From: JBDZVM01 sp040255675
GTDB taxonomy: Bacteria > Actinomycetota > Actinomycetes > Acidothermales > Acidothermaceae
DNA length: 64,000 nucleotides
NCBI GenBank assembly: GCA_040255675.1
Contig: JBDZVM010000003.1
Span: 1 to 64,000, forward strand
Reading direction: 5' to 3'
Shown here: piece after piece, positions 1 to 8,610 of the stretch
Layout: every line of letters begins with the position of its first letter
Numbering within the stretch: the first letter of the stretch is position 1
The notes under the pieces: model-generated
What the model was told of the DNA's origin: nothing
Database searches by the model: none
Seen by the model: only the letters and a program-made list of their open reading frames with translations
Made by a program: the position numbers and the translations under genes

Positions 1-8
1 GCTAGCCG

Positions 9-1508
9 TTACGCCGGCAGCGCGCGGCGAAGCGCGGCCAACGCGCCGAAGCGGGTGAGTACGTCGAGGTCGTCGATCAGAGCCGCTTTCAGTTCGGCGT
101 CTTCGGCGATGTCGGCGCCAAAGATTTCGTCAATTGTCAGCATAGCTTCGACTATTTGTGTCGCTGAAATCGCGTGAGCCAACGTCTCGGTAAAACGCGC
201 GCTCAGCGGGTCGTCGACGTGCAGCGGCCGACCCGCGTCGTCCGCTCGTGCGCTGACAAAGCGCATCCACGCGGCGACGGCGAGCGTCGCGAACGCGGGT
301 GTGACGCCCTCGCGGCGCTGATCACGAATCGTGCCAAGCAGCCGCTGCGGTAGCTTTTGGCTGCCGTCCATGCTGATTTGCGTGGTGCGATGTCTGAGCG
401 TCCGGTTGGCGAACCGGGTGACGAGTTCGTGCTTGTAGCGTACGAGGTCGAAATCTTCTGGGACGTCGAGCGTCGGCGTGACATCGTTGTCCATCAAAGC
501 TTGTACGTAGTTGCTGACGTCGTCGAGCGCGACGAAATCGGCGACGTAGTCGTAGCCGGCTAACAATCCCAGGTACGCCAAGGCGGAGTGAGCGCCGTTG
601 AGCAGTCGCAATTTCATCGTCTCGTAGGGGCGGACGTCGTCGGTAAAGACGGCCCCCGCCAGTTCCCAGCGCGGTCGCGGCGCGACGAACGCCGCTTCGA
701 CGACCCATTGCGAGAAGGGCTCCGTGACGACCGCGCCGCGGTCGGTGAAGCCGATCGTCTCGGCGACGTCACGTAGGTCGTCGTCCGTCGTGCCGGGCAC
801 GATGCGGTCGACCATCGTCGACGGGAACGCGACGTGGTCGGCAATCCACGCGTTCATGCTCGCGCGTTCGACTTTCGGTAAAAGCCCGACGAAGTCGTCG
901 ACCAGAACGCGCAGGGTGGCGCCATTCGAGGTGAGGTTGTCGCAGCAGACGACGGTGATTGGTCCGGAACCCTGGCGTCGCCGCATTTGCAGACCGCGGA
1001 CGAGCTGACCGACGACGGTGCGAGGTGGCCGCCCGTCGGCGTCCGCGCGGATTTCCGGGTCGGCGGTGCGCAGCCGGCGAGCGGCCGGGTCGTGGCGATA
1101 ACCCTTTTCCGTAACCGTGAGGGTGACGACGTGAGTTGTTTCGTCGGAGATGCGCCGCAGCAACAACTCGGTTTCTTCGGCCGCAAACAGCACGTCGCGC
1201 AACGCCGCATTGACGTGGTAGCGCGACTGCGCGGCATCGCGCTCGACAATCGTGTAAAGGCAGTCTTGGGGCCGTAACTGGTCGACGACGTCGCGACTTC
1301 GTTGTGACGCACCGCAAATCGCCCAGGTCGATTCTGCGCTGAGAGCCATCGCCCGCTGCGTGTATGCCGCTTGGTGCGCCCGGTGAAAGGCGCCGATACC
1401 GAGATGGACGATGCCTATCTGGAGCGAGCGTGGGTCGATTGGCGGTCGAACATCAGGGGTGAGCTCGCCGAGCGCGGCGATATTCAGTCGTGTCGGGAGA
1501 GGTCTCAC
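9..1508 (-). CDS. uxuB: Mannitol dehydrogenase-family oxidoreductase, probable D-mannonate oxidoreductase (fructuronate reductase)
   Basis: NAD-dependent polyol/hexuronate oxidoreductase of the long-chain mannitol dehydrogenase family. It would reduce fructuronate to mannonate or run the reverse reaction. The 499 residues show the N-terminal nucleotide-binding segment LGIGAFHRAH (residues 36-45), VTEKGY (132-137), CCDNLTSNG (188-196) and the family catalytic pattern KxxxxNxxH with K299, N304 and H307. Length fits the family (about 480-500). The GTG start overlaps the stop of the upstream mannonate dehydratase gene in a GTGA, so the two are translationally coupled, and that neighbour favours mannonate/fructuronate over mannitol as substrate. 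The stop lies near the window edge, so further operon members may lie outside. Confidence 0.82.
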   Translation of the reverse strand: MRPLPTRLNIAALGELTPDVRPPIDPRSLQIGIVHLGIGAFHRAHQAAYTQRAMALSAESTWAICGASQRSRDVVDQLRPQDCLYTIVERDAAQSRYHVNAALRDVLFAAEETELLLRRISDETTHVVTLTVTEKGYRHDPAARRLRTADPEIRADADGRPPRTVVGQLVRGLQMRRRQGSGPITVVCCDNLTSNGATLRVLVDDFVGLLPKVERASMNAWIADHVAFPSTMVDRIVPGTTDDDLRDVAETIGFTDRGAVVTEPFSQWVVEAAFVAPRPRWELAGAVFTDDVRPYETMKLRLLNGAHSALAYLGLLAGYDYVADFVALDDVSNYVQALMDNDVTPTLDVPEDFDLVRYKHELVTRFANRTLRHRTTQISMDGSQKLPQRLLGTIRDQRREGVTPAFATLAVAAWMRFVSARADDAGRPLHVDDPLSARFTETLAHAISATQIVEAMLTIDEIFGADIAEDAELKAALIDDLDVLTRFGALAALRRALPA

Positions 1509-2731
1509 CAGTTGTGCATCGTGCCGTCGGTAAGCCGGTTCACTGGCAGATAAGCCGGTTTGTAAGGAAACTTGGCCGCCAGCTTCTCGTCGATGTCTAC
1601 GCCGAGACCGGGAACCTCTCCAGGATGGAGATAACCGTTCTCGAAATAGTATTCATGCGGAAAGACCTCGTTCGTGAGGTCGGTGTGATGCATAAACTCT
1701 TGTAGGCCGAAGTTCGGTATCGAGATATCGACGTTCAACGCGGCGGCCATGCAAATCGGGGAGAGGTCGGTGGCACCGTGCGACCCGCTGCGCACGCCGT
1801 AAAGGTCGGCGAGGTCGAAGATTCGGCGCAGGTGGGTGATTCCGCCGGCGTGCACCACAGTCGTGCGGACGAAGTCGATGAGTCGCTCGGTAAGGAGCTG
1901 TTGGCAATCCCAAATAGAGTTGAATATCTCGCCGACGGCGATTGGCGTCGTGGTGTGCTGCTTGATGAGCCGAAAAGCATCTTGTGATTCGGCGGGTGTG
2001 GGGTCTTCGAGCCAGAACAGGTCGTATTCTTCGACGCGTTTGCCAAGTCGAGCGGCCTCGGTGGGGGTAAGCCGGTGGTGGGCGTCGTGCAGCATACGAA
2101 AGCCGAACCCGTGTTTGTCGCGGACGGCGGCGAACACCTCTGGCACATGTCGTAGATAAAGCTCGGTCGACCAGACCGCTTCCTCGGGAACGGTGCCCGC
2201 GGTGGCGGGCTCGTAGAACAGCTTGTCTTTGCCCACGCCGTACACGGTCTCGAGGCCTGGCACCCCAGCCTGTACCCGGACGGCGCGGTAACCGTGCTCC
2301 AGAAATTTGCCTACCTCATCGACCACTTCGGCTATGTCGCGGCCGTTGGCGTGCCCGTAAACGGTAACGCCCTCGCGCGACTTGCCGCCCAACAGCTGAT
2401 ACACCGGCAGGCCGGCCACCTTGCCTTTGATATCCCAAAGAGCGGTGTCGACGGCGGCGATGGCTGTCATCGTGACCGGCCCGCGCCGCCAATAGGCGCC
2501 CTTGTAAAGGTATTGCCAGGTGTCTTCGATGCGGCTGGCGTCGCGGCCGATCAGCATCGGGCACACGTGGTCTTGAAGATAGGAGGCCACCGCGAGTTCG
2601 CGGCCGTTCAACGTCGCGTCGCCGACACCGGTGACGCCGTCCGCCGTGCGTATCTTGAGGGTGACGAAGTTTCGATCGGGGCACGTAACGATGACGCGCG
2701 CCTCGACGATCCGCGACTCGGACTGGCTCAT
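1505..2731 (-). CDS. manD: D-mannonate dehydratase, enolase superfamily (ManD/RspA type)
   Basis: Dehydrates D-mannonate to 2-keto-3-deoxy-D-gluconate in hexuronate catabolism; cytoplasmic and Mg-dependent. The 408 residues match the ManD/RspA family from end to end: the N-terminal capping domain carries VEARVIVTCP and GDATLNGRELAVASY, then a TIM barrel with metal ligands D216 (LHDAHHR), E242 (WLEDP) and E268 (VGEIF). Some family members have low or no mannonate activity, so the exact substrate is inferred from the adjoining fructuronate reductase-type gene. It lies 7 bp downstream of the IolB-like gene and overlaps the next gene by 4 bp, so the three form one operon. Confidence 0.85.
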   Translation of the reverse strand: MSQSESRIVEARVIVTCPDRNFVTLKIRTADGVTGVGDATLNGRELAVASYLQDHVCPMLIGRDASRIEDTWQYLYKGAYWRRGPVTMTAIAAVDTALWDIKGKVAGLPVYQLLGGKSREGVTVYGHANGRDIAEVVDEVGKFLEHGYRAVRVQAGVPGLETVYGVGKDKLFYEPATAGTVPEEAVWSTELYLRHVPEVFAAVRDKHGFGFRMLHDAHHRLTPTEAARLGKRVEEYDLFWLEDPTPAESQDAFRLIKQHTTTPIAVGEIFNSIWDCQQLLTERLIDFVRTTVVHAGGITHLRRIFDLADLYGVRSGSHGATDLSPICMAAALNVDISIPNFGLQEFMHHTDLTNEVFPHEYYFENGYLHPGEVPGLGVDIDEKLAAKFPYKPAYLPVNRLTDGTMHNW

Positions 2732-2738
2732 CGTCGTA

Positions 2739-3491
2739 TCAGCGACCCTCCTGCACCCAGGCGTGACGCGGATCGAGATAGGGAATCATCTGGCGACCTT
2801 GGCCTGCCATCACCCACAGGTAATACATCGAATAGCCAGGTGCCGCGACGACCGGATGGTAGCCCGACTTGATGGCCACCGTATCGTTGTCGTGCACGGT
2901 CGTCGCCCGCTCACTTTCGGCGTCGTAAAGAATTTGGACGCCGAACCCGTTCGGCTTGTCGAACTTGAAAAGGTAAGCCTCTTCGAGTTGCACTTCACGC
3001 GGCGGCTCGTGCTCGTCGTGCTTGTGCGGAGGATACGACGACCAGTTACCCGGCGGGTTGACGGTCTCGCCGACCAAGAGGCGCCCCGCGTCGGCGTCCG
3101 GCCCGAGGATGTCGCGCACGGTACGCGACCAATTTCCGTCGCCTCGATGTGCCGTGGGCTGCTCGTCACCCCGGATGACGCGCGCTTTCGCGGCCGGCGC
3201 GTCGGCGAGTGGCGCGGACGCGATCGCAAACTCGGCCCGGGTGACGCCGCGCAGCCGTATCAGCACCCCGGGCGGGGCGTACAGCGCGTCGCCAGCGCCC
3301 TCGAATACGTTGGATCGCCCACCCGCGTCGCCGAGCGATTCGCCGTCGACCTCGATCGCGAGAACCCCACTGAAGATGACCACCAGCGTCTCGTCGATGG
3401 CGGAGATTTCCATGGTTTCGGCCGGTTCGATCTCGGCGACCTCGACCTTTATCAGGTCGGTATCCCTACCTGGCTTGACGAGCGTGCGCAC
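2739..3491 (-). CDS. IolB-type isomerase (5-deoxy-glucuronate isomerase family), first gene of the hexuronate operon
   Basis: Double-cupin protein of 250 residues in the IolB/KduI group. IolB isomerises 5-deoxy-glucuronate in inositol breakdown, and KduI-type relatives act on uronates. The family signature NWSSYPPHKHDE is at 149-160. Likely metal ligands are H156, H158, a Glu in LEEAYLF (about 170) and H212 in GYHPVVAAPGY. The start is GTG at 3491, preceded on the minus strand by an AAGGAA ribosome site 7-8 nt away. No other inositol gene is nearby; the partners are mannonate dehydratase and fructuronate reductase. I infer it may act as the uronate isomerase of this operon instead of UxaC, but a true IolB role cannot be excluded. 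Confidence 0.75.
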   Translation of the reverse strand: MRTLVKPGRDTDLIKVEVAEIEPAETMEISAIDETLVVIFSGVLAIEVDGESLGDAGGRSNVFEGAGDALYAPPGVLIRLRGVTRAEFAIASAPLADAPAAKARVIRGDEQPTAHRGDGNWSRTVRDILGPDADAGRLLVGETVNPPGNWSSYPPHKHDEHEPPREVQLEEAYLFKFDKPNGFGVQILYDAESERATTVHDNDTVAIKSGYHPVVAAPGYSMYYLWVMAGQGRQMIPYLDPRHAWVQEGR

Positions 3492-4217
3492 GCCGGGTTC
3501 CTTCCTCGCCGAAACATTGCGAGATCAACAGTAGTACCGACCCTCTTCGCGGGGAAGGCAAACCCAGAGCCACCGCCGGGAACGAGAGCACCTTGTCGTC
3601 ATTGGCCTGAGGATCGTCAATGCTGAGCCGCGATACGGCCGTGTTCAGCTCATCGATCCGCCGCCGTACGGATACGTGCACGTGGCCGTCGGTCGCGCCA
3701 CCCCGGCAACCCGGCCCGCCGATCCTGCCGCGCAGCGAGCGACGCCAGCACGTGATCGCCCGCCTACACTCGGCGGCACGTGCACTCGAAAGGCTCGACG
3801 CGGTCGACAAGGCGACGGTCTATCGAGCGTCGATACTCCCGTCGCCTGATCGCGAGATGAGGCAGAAAGCGCCACACCTCGCCCGGTACGACGTCGCCGC
3901 GCTCATTCGAAACGACGTCACCGACGTGATCGGTGGCATGCAAGGCTCGGACGGCTACCGTGCCACCGTCGGGACTACCTAGCGGGGTGGCACGCGGTCG
4001 AGACGCACATGGACAATTCGACGCTATTGCAGCCGATAGACAGGGAAGTTCACGCTCGTAAATCATGTTCGCTGGAATAAGCTGCCGCTATTCGCCGCTC
4101 GTCAATTTGCCAAACGCAGGTTTATTCCTACCTTTGGCGAATCTGAGGGCAACAATGTGATCGCACTACCCGATTCTCTACCGCCTCGCGTGACGCTCGT
4201 GACTGCCGGCGCCACGC
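3492..4217. other. Intergenic stretch upstream of the hexuronate operon
   Basis: About 720 bases between the IolB-like start and the 3' end of the cyclodeaminase-like gene. The promoter of the hexuronate operon must lie in its left part. I see no recognisable regulator gene although hexuronate operons usually have one nearby. The right part (about 4010-4160) is less GC-rich than the flanks. One short reading frame with a plausible ribosome site (3620-3982) is listed separately. Confidence 0.5.
3620..3982 (+). CDS. Possible small hypothetical protein
   Basis: A 120-codon frame with GC-rich third positions, starting at an ATG 6 nt after a GAGGA ribosome-site-like sequence (3609-3613). The product is rich in Arg and Pro in its first half. 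Its second half contains RLHSAARALERLDAVDKATVY. I recognise no domain. Overlapping minus-strand frames are no better. It could be a remnant of a regulator of the adjacent operon or simply non-coding DNA. Confidence 0.25.
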   Translation: MLSRDTAVFSSSIRRRTDTCTWPSVAPPRQPGPPILPRSERRQHVIARLHSAARALERLDAVDKATVYRASILPSPDREMRQKAPHLARYDVAALIRNDVTDVIGGMQGSDGYRATVGTT

Positions 4218-5276
4218 TCAGGTCGATATGTTCATCAAGAACCAGTCGGTCGGAAGCTCGCGGCCGATGCCCGCGTCGACTGCACGGTCGTACGCAAGTT
4301 TTCCGAGCGCCGCGAACTGAATGCCTAGGCCACGATTGTTGTTGAAGTAGTTGATCTGCTCGTTGCTTGAGCGATGATTCGCCGCGTCTCCAACGATTTG
4401 GGCGAGAGACACGGCTCTTTCCGGAAGCTCCATGACACCAGGCACGCCGGGTACCCAGTCGCCATCGCGCATTTCGCGAACCCGGTTGATGACGCCGAAG
4501 TCTCGAGAATGCACGCCGTAGATGTCGGCGTGTGACATGCCATCGTGGCCAACCTCCCACGACCCTCGAACGCAGGAGAGAAACATGCCTGGAGCGAACC
4601 AGTTGTCCTCGACCACCTTGACCTTGGAGTCGGTGCAAGCGGCCACGATGTCGCTGCCCTCGACCGTTTCTCGCGGGCTCCCGACCCCGACGAACGGGAG
4701 ACCCAACTCGGCTTCCATCTCTTGGCAGAACTTTCGTAACGCCTCCGGGCCGCGCGAATAAACCTTGACGAGTTCTAGCGGGAAGCTTGCCGCGTACGCG
4801 CGTGCGTGGCCGCGCGCTTGCCAGCCCGCACCGATGATGCCGAGCACCTTCGAGTCGCTCCTGGCGAGGCGCTTCGCGGCGATCGCGCTCGCCGCGCCAA
4901 CCCGCATTACCTGGAGATGCCCGTGGTTGATGATCGCGAGTGGCTCGGCTGTCTCGAGGCTGTAGAGAATAGTGAGACCACAAAACAGACCAAGCTTTTG
5001 CGCGTACTTCTCCTGGTAATAGGTGCCGTTCTCGAAGGTGCTTGTGTTGCGGTCGGAGCGCAACACGACGGCGGCAACACCCATCGAGCGAATAGCGCCT
5101 TCCATCGTCGCGAGGTCGTAGCCCTCGTACGCTCCGAGTGGGACGATAAGGTCACTGCGCAGCCGTACCGCGGCGTCCTGGTCGTGCAATGCTTGATACG
5201 CCTTTTCGAGCACATCGATGCCGTCGGAGGTCGGCACCAATTGGGCCGTGTCATCAGTGCTCAGAAGAAGTGTCAC
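4218..5276 (-). CDS. Ornithine cyclodeaminase / mu-crystallin family protein
   Basis: NAD(P)-binding protein of the ornithine cyclodeaminase, alanine dehydrogenase and mu-crystallin family. From the GTG at 5276 it is 352 residues, close to the family's usual 310-350. An AAAGGA site lies 8 nt upstream of this GTG, and the open frame further upstream has no family similarity. The dinucleotide-binding motif GIIGAGWQARGHA is at 146-158, preceded by the helix LQVMRVGAASAIAAKRLAR that is conserved in the family. The usual VGS..ELD active-site segment is replaced by CVRGSWEVGHDGMSHADIY, so ornithine as substrate is doubtful. Relatives act on amino acids or cyclic imines. It is transcribed away from the solute-binding lipoprotein gene. 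Confidence 0.75.
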   Translation of the reverse strand: MTLLLSTDDTAQLVPTSDGIDVLEKAYQALHDQDAAVRLRSDLIVPLGAYEGYDLATMEGAIRSMGVAAVVLRSDRNTSTFENGTYYQEKYAQKLGLFCGLTILYSLETAEPLAIINHGHLQVMRVGAASAIAAKRLARSDSKVLGIIGAGWQARGHARAYAASFPLELVKVYSRGPEALRKFCQEMEAELGLPFVGVGSPRETVEGSDIVAACTDSKVKVVEDNWFAPGMFLSCVRGSWEVGHDGMSHADIYGVHSRDFGVINRVREMRDGDWVPGVPGVMELPERAVSLAQIVGDAANHRSSNEQINYFNNNRGLGIQFAALGKLAYDRAVDAGIGRELPTDWFLMNIST

Positions 5277-5924
5277 CCGCTTGTTCCTTTGCGCGGTCGT
5301 AGAGAATGTGTCTGAGATCACTTTTAGGCGGGCGAGGTTAGCCGCCGCGGGCGAATGCGATGCCGTGTCGGCGTGGACGAGAAGATATCGCGAAGGCACC
5401 CCCGAAGATGATGATGTGACCCCGTACACACAAGCAGGTCGGTCATGCGGCGTCTTCATCATCTCAACGCCTGGCGAACCTCGATGGCACCACCCCAAAC
5501 GCACTATCAACTCAGCGTGTACTGCGATGGCGAAGGGCAACCAGATGAGTACGAACAATGCACGATACTGTTGGGCGAGGTGCCGACGCCGGATCACGTA
5601 AATATAGGACGCTCGGGTTGCGCGCGTCAACGGCTTGCTGATCGAGGAACGGCAGGCAGCATACAGCTGCGTCCATCAGTACGCTGCAGTAGATCGTAAA
5701 CGCTCGACTGGTTTTCTTACGCTTTGATAACGTCCTTGATAGGCGAGGGTGTTCACGTTACGGTCTGTCCAAGCCTGCTCCTCTAGAGGTTCGTCGCACC
5801 CGTATTCATCCATCCGGTTATGGCGCTTGTACGTGGTGGTCGCGGAAATCGTGGGACGGGTTTATGGGTGACCATGCCCGTCCAGACCTGTCCGACCTCG
5901 GCGATTCTCCGAACGGAGATTTTT
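5277..5924. other. Divergent intergenic region
   Basis: About 650 bases between two divergent genes, so it must contain both promoters. The minus-strand frame stays open up to 5630, but its conceptual product upstream of 5276 is low-complexity and unlike any protein family. I see no clear palindromic operator or small gene. Confidence 0.5.
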
Positions 5925-7109
5925 ATGGATCCGCAGCACCGTCCGCTCCCGATCAAGAAGGCCGTCGCGATCGGTCTCGGCGTGTTTCTCGCCTTGTCCG
6001 CGTGCTCTTCGGGCGCATCAAGCAACGATTCGGGACCAAGCACGGGCACGGGCACCTCGGCCGCGGCGGCCGCGTCTACGGCATCGAACGAATCTGGTGT
6101 CGACGCGAAGGGCGTCGTGGTCCGCAAGAGCGGCGAGAGCTACGACGCCTACATCGCTCGTCTGTACGAGGCGGCGACGAAGGAAGGTTCGGTCGACTTC
6201 CTCCAGTCGTCGGGCCAATCCGAGCTCGACCACATGCAAACTCAGTGGAAGCAACTGTTTCCGAAGGTGGAACTCAAGCCCATCACATCGCGATCAGGGT
6301 CGTACGTTGCCCGCGCGATGACCGAGGAGCGCGCAGGCGACGTCAAAGAAGACGTTGTGCGCGGCACGATCCAAGACCTCGCACCTTTGGGAGAGGCGAA
6401 CTACCTGGAGCAGTACAGCGCCGCTGGCCTGGAAAAAATTCCTGAGGCGTACCGGTTCCCAGGCCCGTACGTGTCGATCTTCTTCCTCACGCGAAACGTG
6501 GCCTACAACACCGAGAAGGTGAAGGCAGCTGATCTGCCGACCGATTGGATGGGCTACTGCGACGCGAAGTGGAAGGGCCAGATCACATTCGACCCCGACT
6601 CGAGCGAGGTCATCGCGGGCATCATGCTGAAGTTGGGTGAAGAGAAGACCGTCGAGTTCTTGAAGTGCCTGGCGGCTAACGATGTGCGGTTGATTCAAGG
6701 CACCACGGCCGGCACGCAAGCGGTCGCGTCTGGTGAAGCCATGGTGAAGCTCGACGGCATGGGTCACGTCATCAAGAAGTTCGAAGACAAGAAAGCTCCC
6801 GTCACCGCGCAGGTGCCGAACCCCGATCCGCTCGTCGCGCCGGTCGGAATCGCGGCGATCCTCAAGGGCGCTCCCCACCCGAACGCCGCGCGCCTGCTGC
6901 AGGAGTTCTGGTTGATGAAGGACGGCGGCCAAGCCGCCGAGGCGGCCGAAGGCAAGCCGAGTCTGGGCATGGAACTGCACTCAGCCGATGGGCCGTACCC
7001 GAAGTACATGGAAGGCTCAAACATCGTGGTGCTCGAGCCGAAGCCAGAGACGGCCGATCTGATCCTTAAGGCTACCGAGCTCATGAAGCAGTACCTGCTG
7101 AAGCAATAG
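5925..7109 (+). CDS. ABC transporter substrate-binding lipoprotein, Fe3+/polyamine-like family
   Basis: Extracellular solute-binding lipoprotein of the iron(III)/thiamine/spermidine-type fold. From the ATG at 5925, with a GGAG site 6 nt upstream, it has 394 residues. A lipoprotein signal peptide ends in the lipobox LSAC with C27, followed by a Ser/Gly/Thr/Ala-rich linker. The mature part holds the usual segments such as GSVDFLQSSGQ and FFLTRNVAYNTEKV. No permease or ATPase gene adjoins it, so it is an orphan binding protein here and must share a transporter encoded elsewhere. A strong hairpin terminator follows. Its neighbours (a cyclodeaminase-like gene and an amidohydrolase) hint at amino-acid-derived ligands, but this is weak inference. 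Confidence 0.75.
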   Translation: MDPQHRPLPIKKAVAIGLGVFLALSACSSGASSNDSGPSTGTGTSAAAAASTASNESGVDAKGVVVRKSGESYDAYIARLYEAATKEGSVDFLQSSGQSELDHMQTQWKQLFPKVELKPITSRSGSYVARAMTEERAGDVKEDVVRGTIQDLAPLGEANYLEQYSAAGLEKIPEAYRFPGPYVSIFFLTRNVAYNTEKVKAADLPTDWMGYCDAKWKGQITFDPDSSEVIAGIMLKLGEEKTVEFLKCLAANDVRLIQGTTAGTQAVASGEAMVKLDGMGHVIKKFEDKKAPVTAQVPNPDPLVAPVGIAAILKGAPHPNAARLLQEFWLMKDGGQAAEAAEGKPSLGMELHSADGPYPKYMEGSNIVVLEPKPETADLILKATELMKQYLLKQ

Positions 7110-7169
7110 GCCTAGGACGATCAGCGACGGCGAGTGCCGCGCATAGTCTAGATCGAGTACCTCGTCCAG

Positions 7170-7214
7170 AACCGCCTTGCGCGTGGCTTCTTGCCGCGCG
7201 CAAGGCGGTTTTCG
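7170..7214 (+). terminator. Rho-independent terminator after the solute-binding lipoprotein gene
   Basis: A perfect 14-bp inverted repeat: AACCGCCTTGCGCG at 7170-7183 pairs with 7197-7210 across a 13-nt loop. The 3' arm runs into TTTT (7209-7212). It lies 60 bp after the stop codon. Confidence 0.8.
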
Positions 7215-7353
7215 TTGTCGCCTTCCATCGTGAAACAGGCCGCGTACGCCGACTGTCATTGTGCGATTCGGCCGCGTCAGCCGCGGCCCTTCGCCGGCGG
7301 CGGCGTGACCTCGTTTTCAGTGGGGAACGACTTAGGGCGGAAGGGGCATTCTC

Positions 7354-8610
7354 ATGACAGCGGTGGCGTCGGTGCTTGCGCGGCAGGGTCAGATTCGCTC
7401 GTGGCAGGAGGATTTTTACCGCGACCTGCATCGAAATCCTGAACTGTCACACCAGGAGAAGCGCACGGCGGCCCTGGTAACCGATCGCTTGCGCCATTGT
7501 GGTTTCGACGTCCGTTCCGGTATCGGCGGCACGGGCGTCGTCGGCGTCTTACGGCGCGGCGACGGCCCGACCGTGCTGTTGCGAGCCGACATGGATGCAC
7601 TGCCGGTGTTAGAAGTGACCGGGCTGCCGTACGCGAGCACGGCGCGCGCGCCCGGCGCCGACGGCGCCGAGGTGCCGGTGATGCACGCCTGCGGGCACGA
7701 CATGCACGTGGCATGTCTGCTCGGCGCGTCCGACTTGCTCGCGGGCGGCACGGAGCAGTGGAGCGGCACCGTGGTGTCAGTGTTCCAGCCCGCTGAGGAG
7801 ACCGGCGACGGCGCTCGCGGCATGGTCGACGACGGGCTCGCGGGACTATTTCCCAAGCCGGACGTCGCTTTCGCGCAACACATCTTGCCCAAGCCGGCGG
7901 GCCAAATCGGCACTCGCGGCGGACCCGTTCTTTCGGCGGCGGACAGCATGCGTATCACCGTTCACGGGCGCGGCGGCCACGGGTCGATGCCGCAGGCGAC
8001 GGTCGACCCCGTGGTGCTCGCCGCGATGATCGTCGTCCGATTGCAAACGATCGTGTCGCGTGTGATTTCGCCCAGCGAAACCGCCGTCTTGACCGTCGGC
8101 AGCATGCAGGCAGGAACGAAAAGCAACGTCATCGCTGATCACGCGGTGCTGCAGCTCAACGTGCGCACCTATAGCGAAGCAACTCGACAGACCGTGCTTA
8201 ACGCCATCCGCCAGGTCGTGGTTGCCGAGTGTCACGCGTCGGGCAGTCCGAGGGAACCTGAGTTCGAGTTGTTCGACCGATTTCCGTTGACCGACAACGA
8301 CCCCGCGACGACGCATCGGTTGGCCGCCTCGTTTGACGAATTCTTCGGCGATGCCGCTGGGCCGATGGAACAGCAAACGGCCAGTGAAGATTTCAGCGAC
8401 ATACCGGCGGCGTTGGGTACGCCTTACAGCTACTGGGCGGTCGGGTGCATCGACCCAACGCGTTACCGCGCCGCTGTGAAGGCTGGCCGAGTCGCGCAGG
8501 ACATTGCGGTGAACCACTCAGCGAGTTTCGCCCCGGTCATCCAGCCCACCCTGGACGTCGGGACGCAGGCCATGGTCGTCGCCGCTCTCGCCTGGCTCGG
8601 TCGCCACTGA
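7354..8610 (+). CDS. M20-family amidohydrolase (hippurate/N-acyl-amino-acid hydrolase type)
   Basis: Metal-dependent hydrolase that cleaves N-acyl amino acids or related amides in the cytoplasm. At 418 residues it has normal length. Metal-binding motifs are RADMDALP (78-84), HACGHDMH (111-118; H111, C113 and H115 match the amidohydrolase branch), the catalytic pair E148-E149 and H176. A dimerisation domain begins near GGHGSMP. The gene follows a terminator, so it has its own promoter in 7215-7353. Its last 93 bases overlap the convergent membrane-protein gene. HACGHD is typical of hippurate, indole-acetyl-amino-acid and N-acetyl-diaminopimelate hydrolases, and I cannot choose among them. Confidence 0.82.
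   Translation: MTAVASVLARQGQIRSWQEDFYRDLHRNPELSHQEKRTAALVTDRLRHCGFDVRSGIGGTGVVGVLRRGDGPTVLLRADMDALPVLEVTGLPYASTARAPGADGAEVPVMHACGHDMHVACLLGASDLLAGGTEQWSGTVVSVFQPAEETGDGARGMVDDGLAGLFPKPDVAFAQHILPKPAGQIGTRGGPVLSAADSMRITVHGRGGHGSMPQATVDPVVLAAMIVVRLQTIVSRVISPSETAVLTVGSMQAGTKSNVIADHAVLQLNVRTYSEATRQTVLNAIRQVVVAECHASGSPREPEFELFDRFPLTDNDPATTHRLAASFDEFFGDAAGPMEQQTASEDFSDIPAALGTPYSYWAVGCIDPTRYRAAVKAGRVAQDIAVNHSASFAPVIQPTLDVGTQAMVVAALAWLGRH

Noticed and set aside
5277..5630. N-terminal extension of the cyclodeaminase-like protein to 470 residues
   Set aside because: The extra 118 residues have no family similarity, and a GTG with a well-placed AAAGGA site at 5276 gives the expected length.
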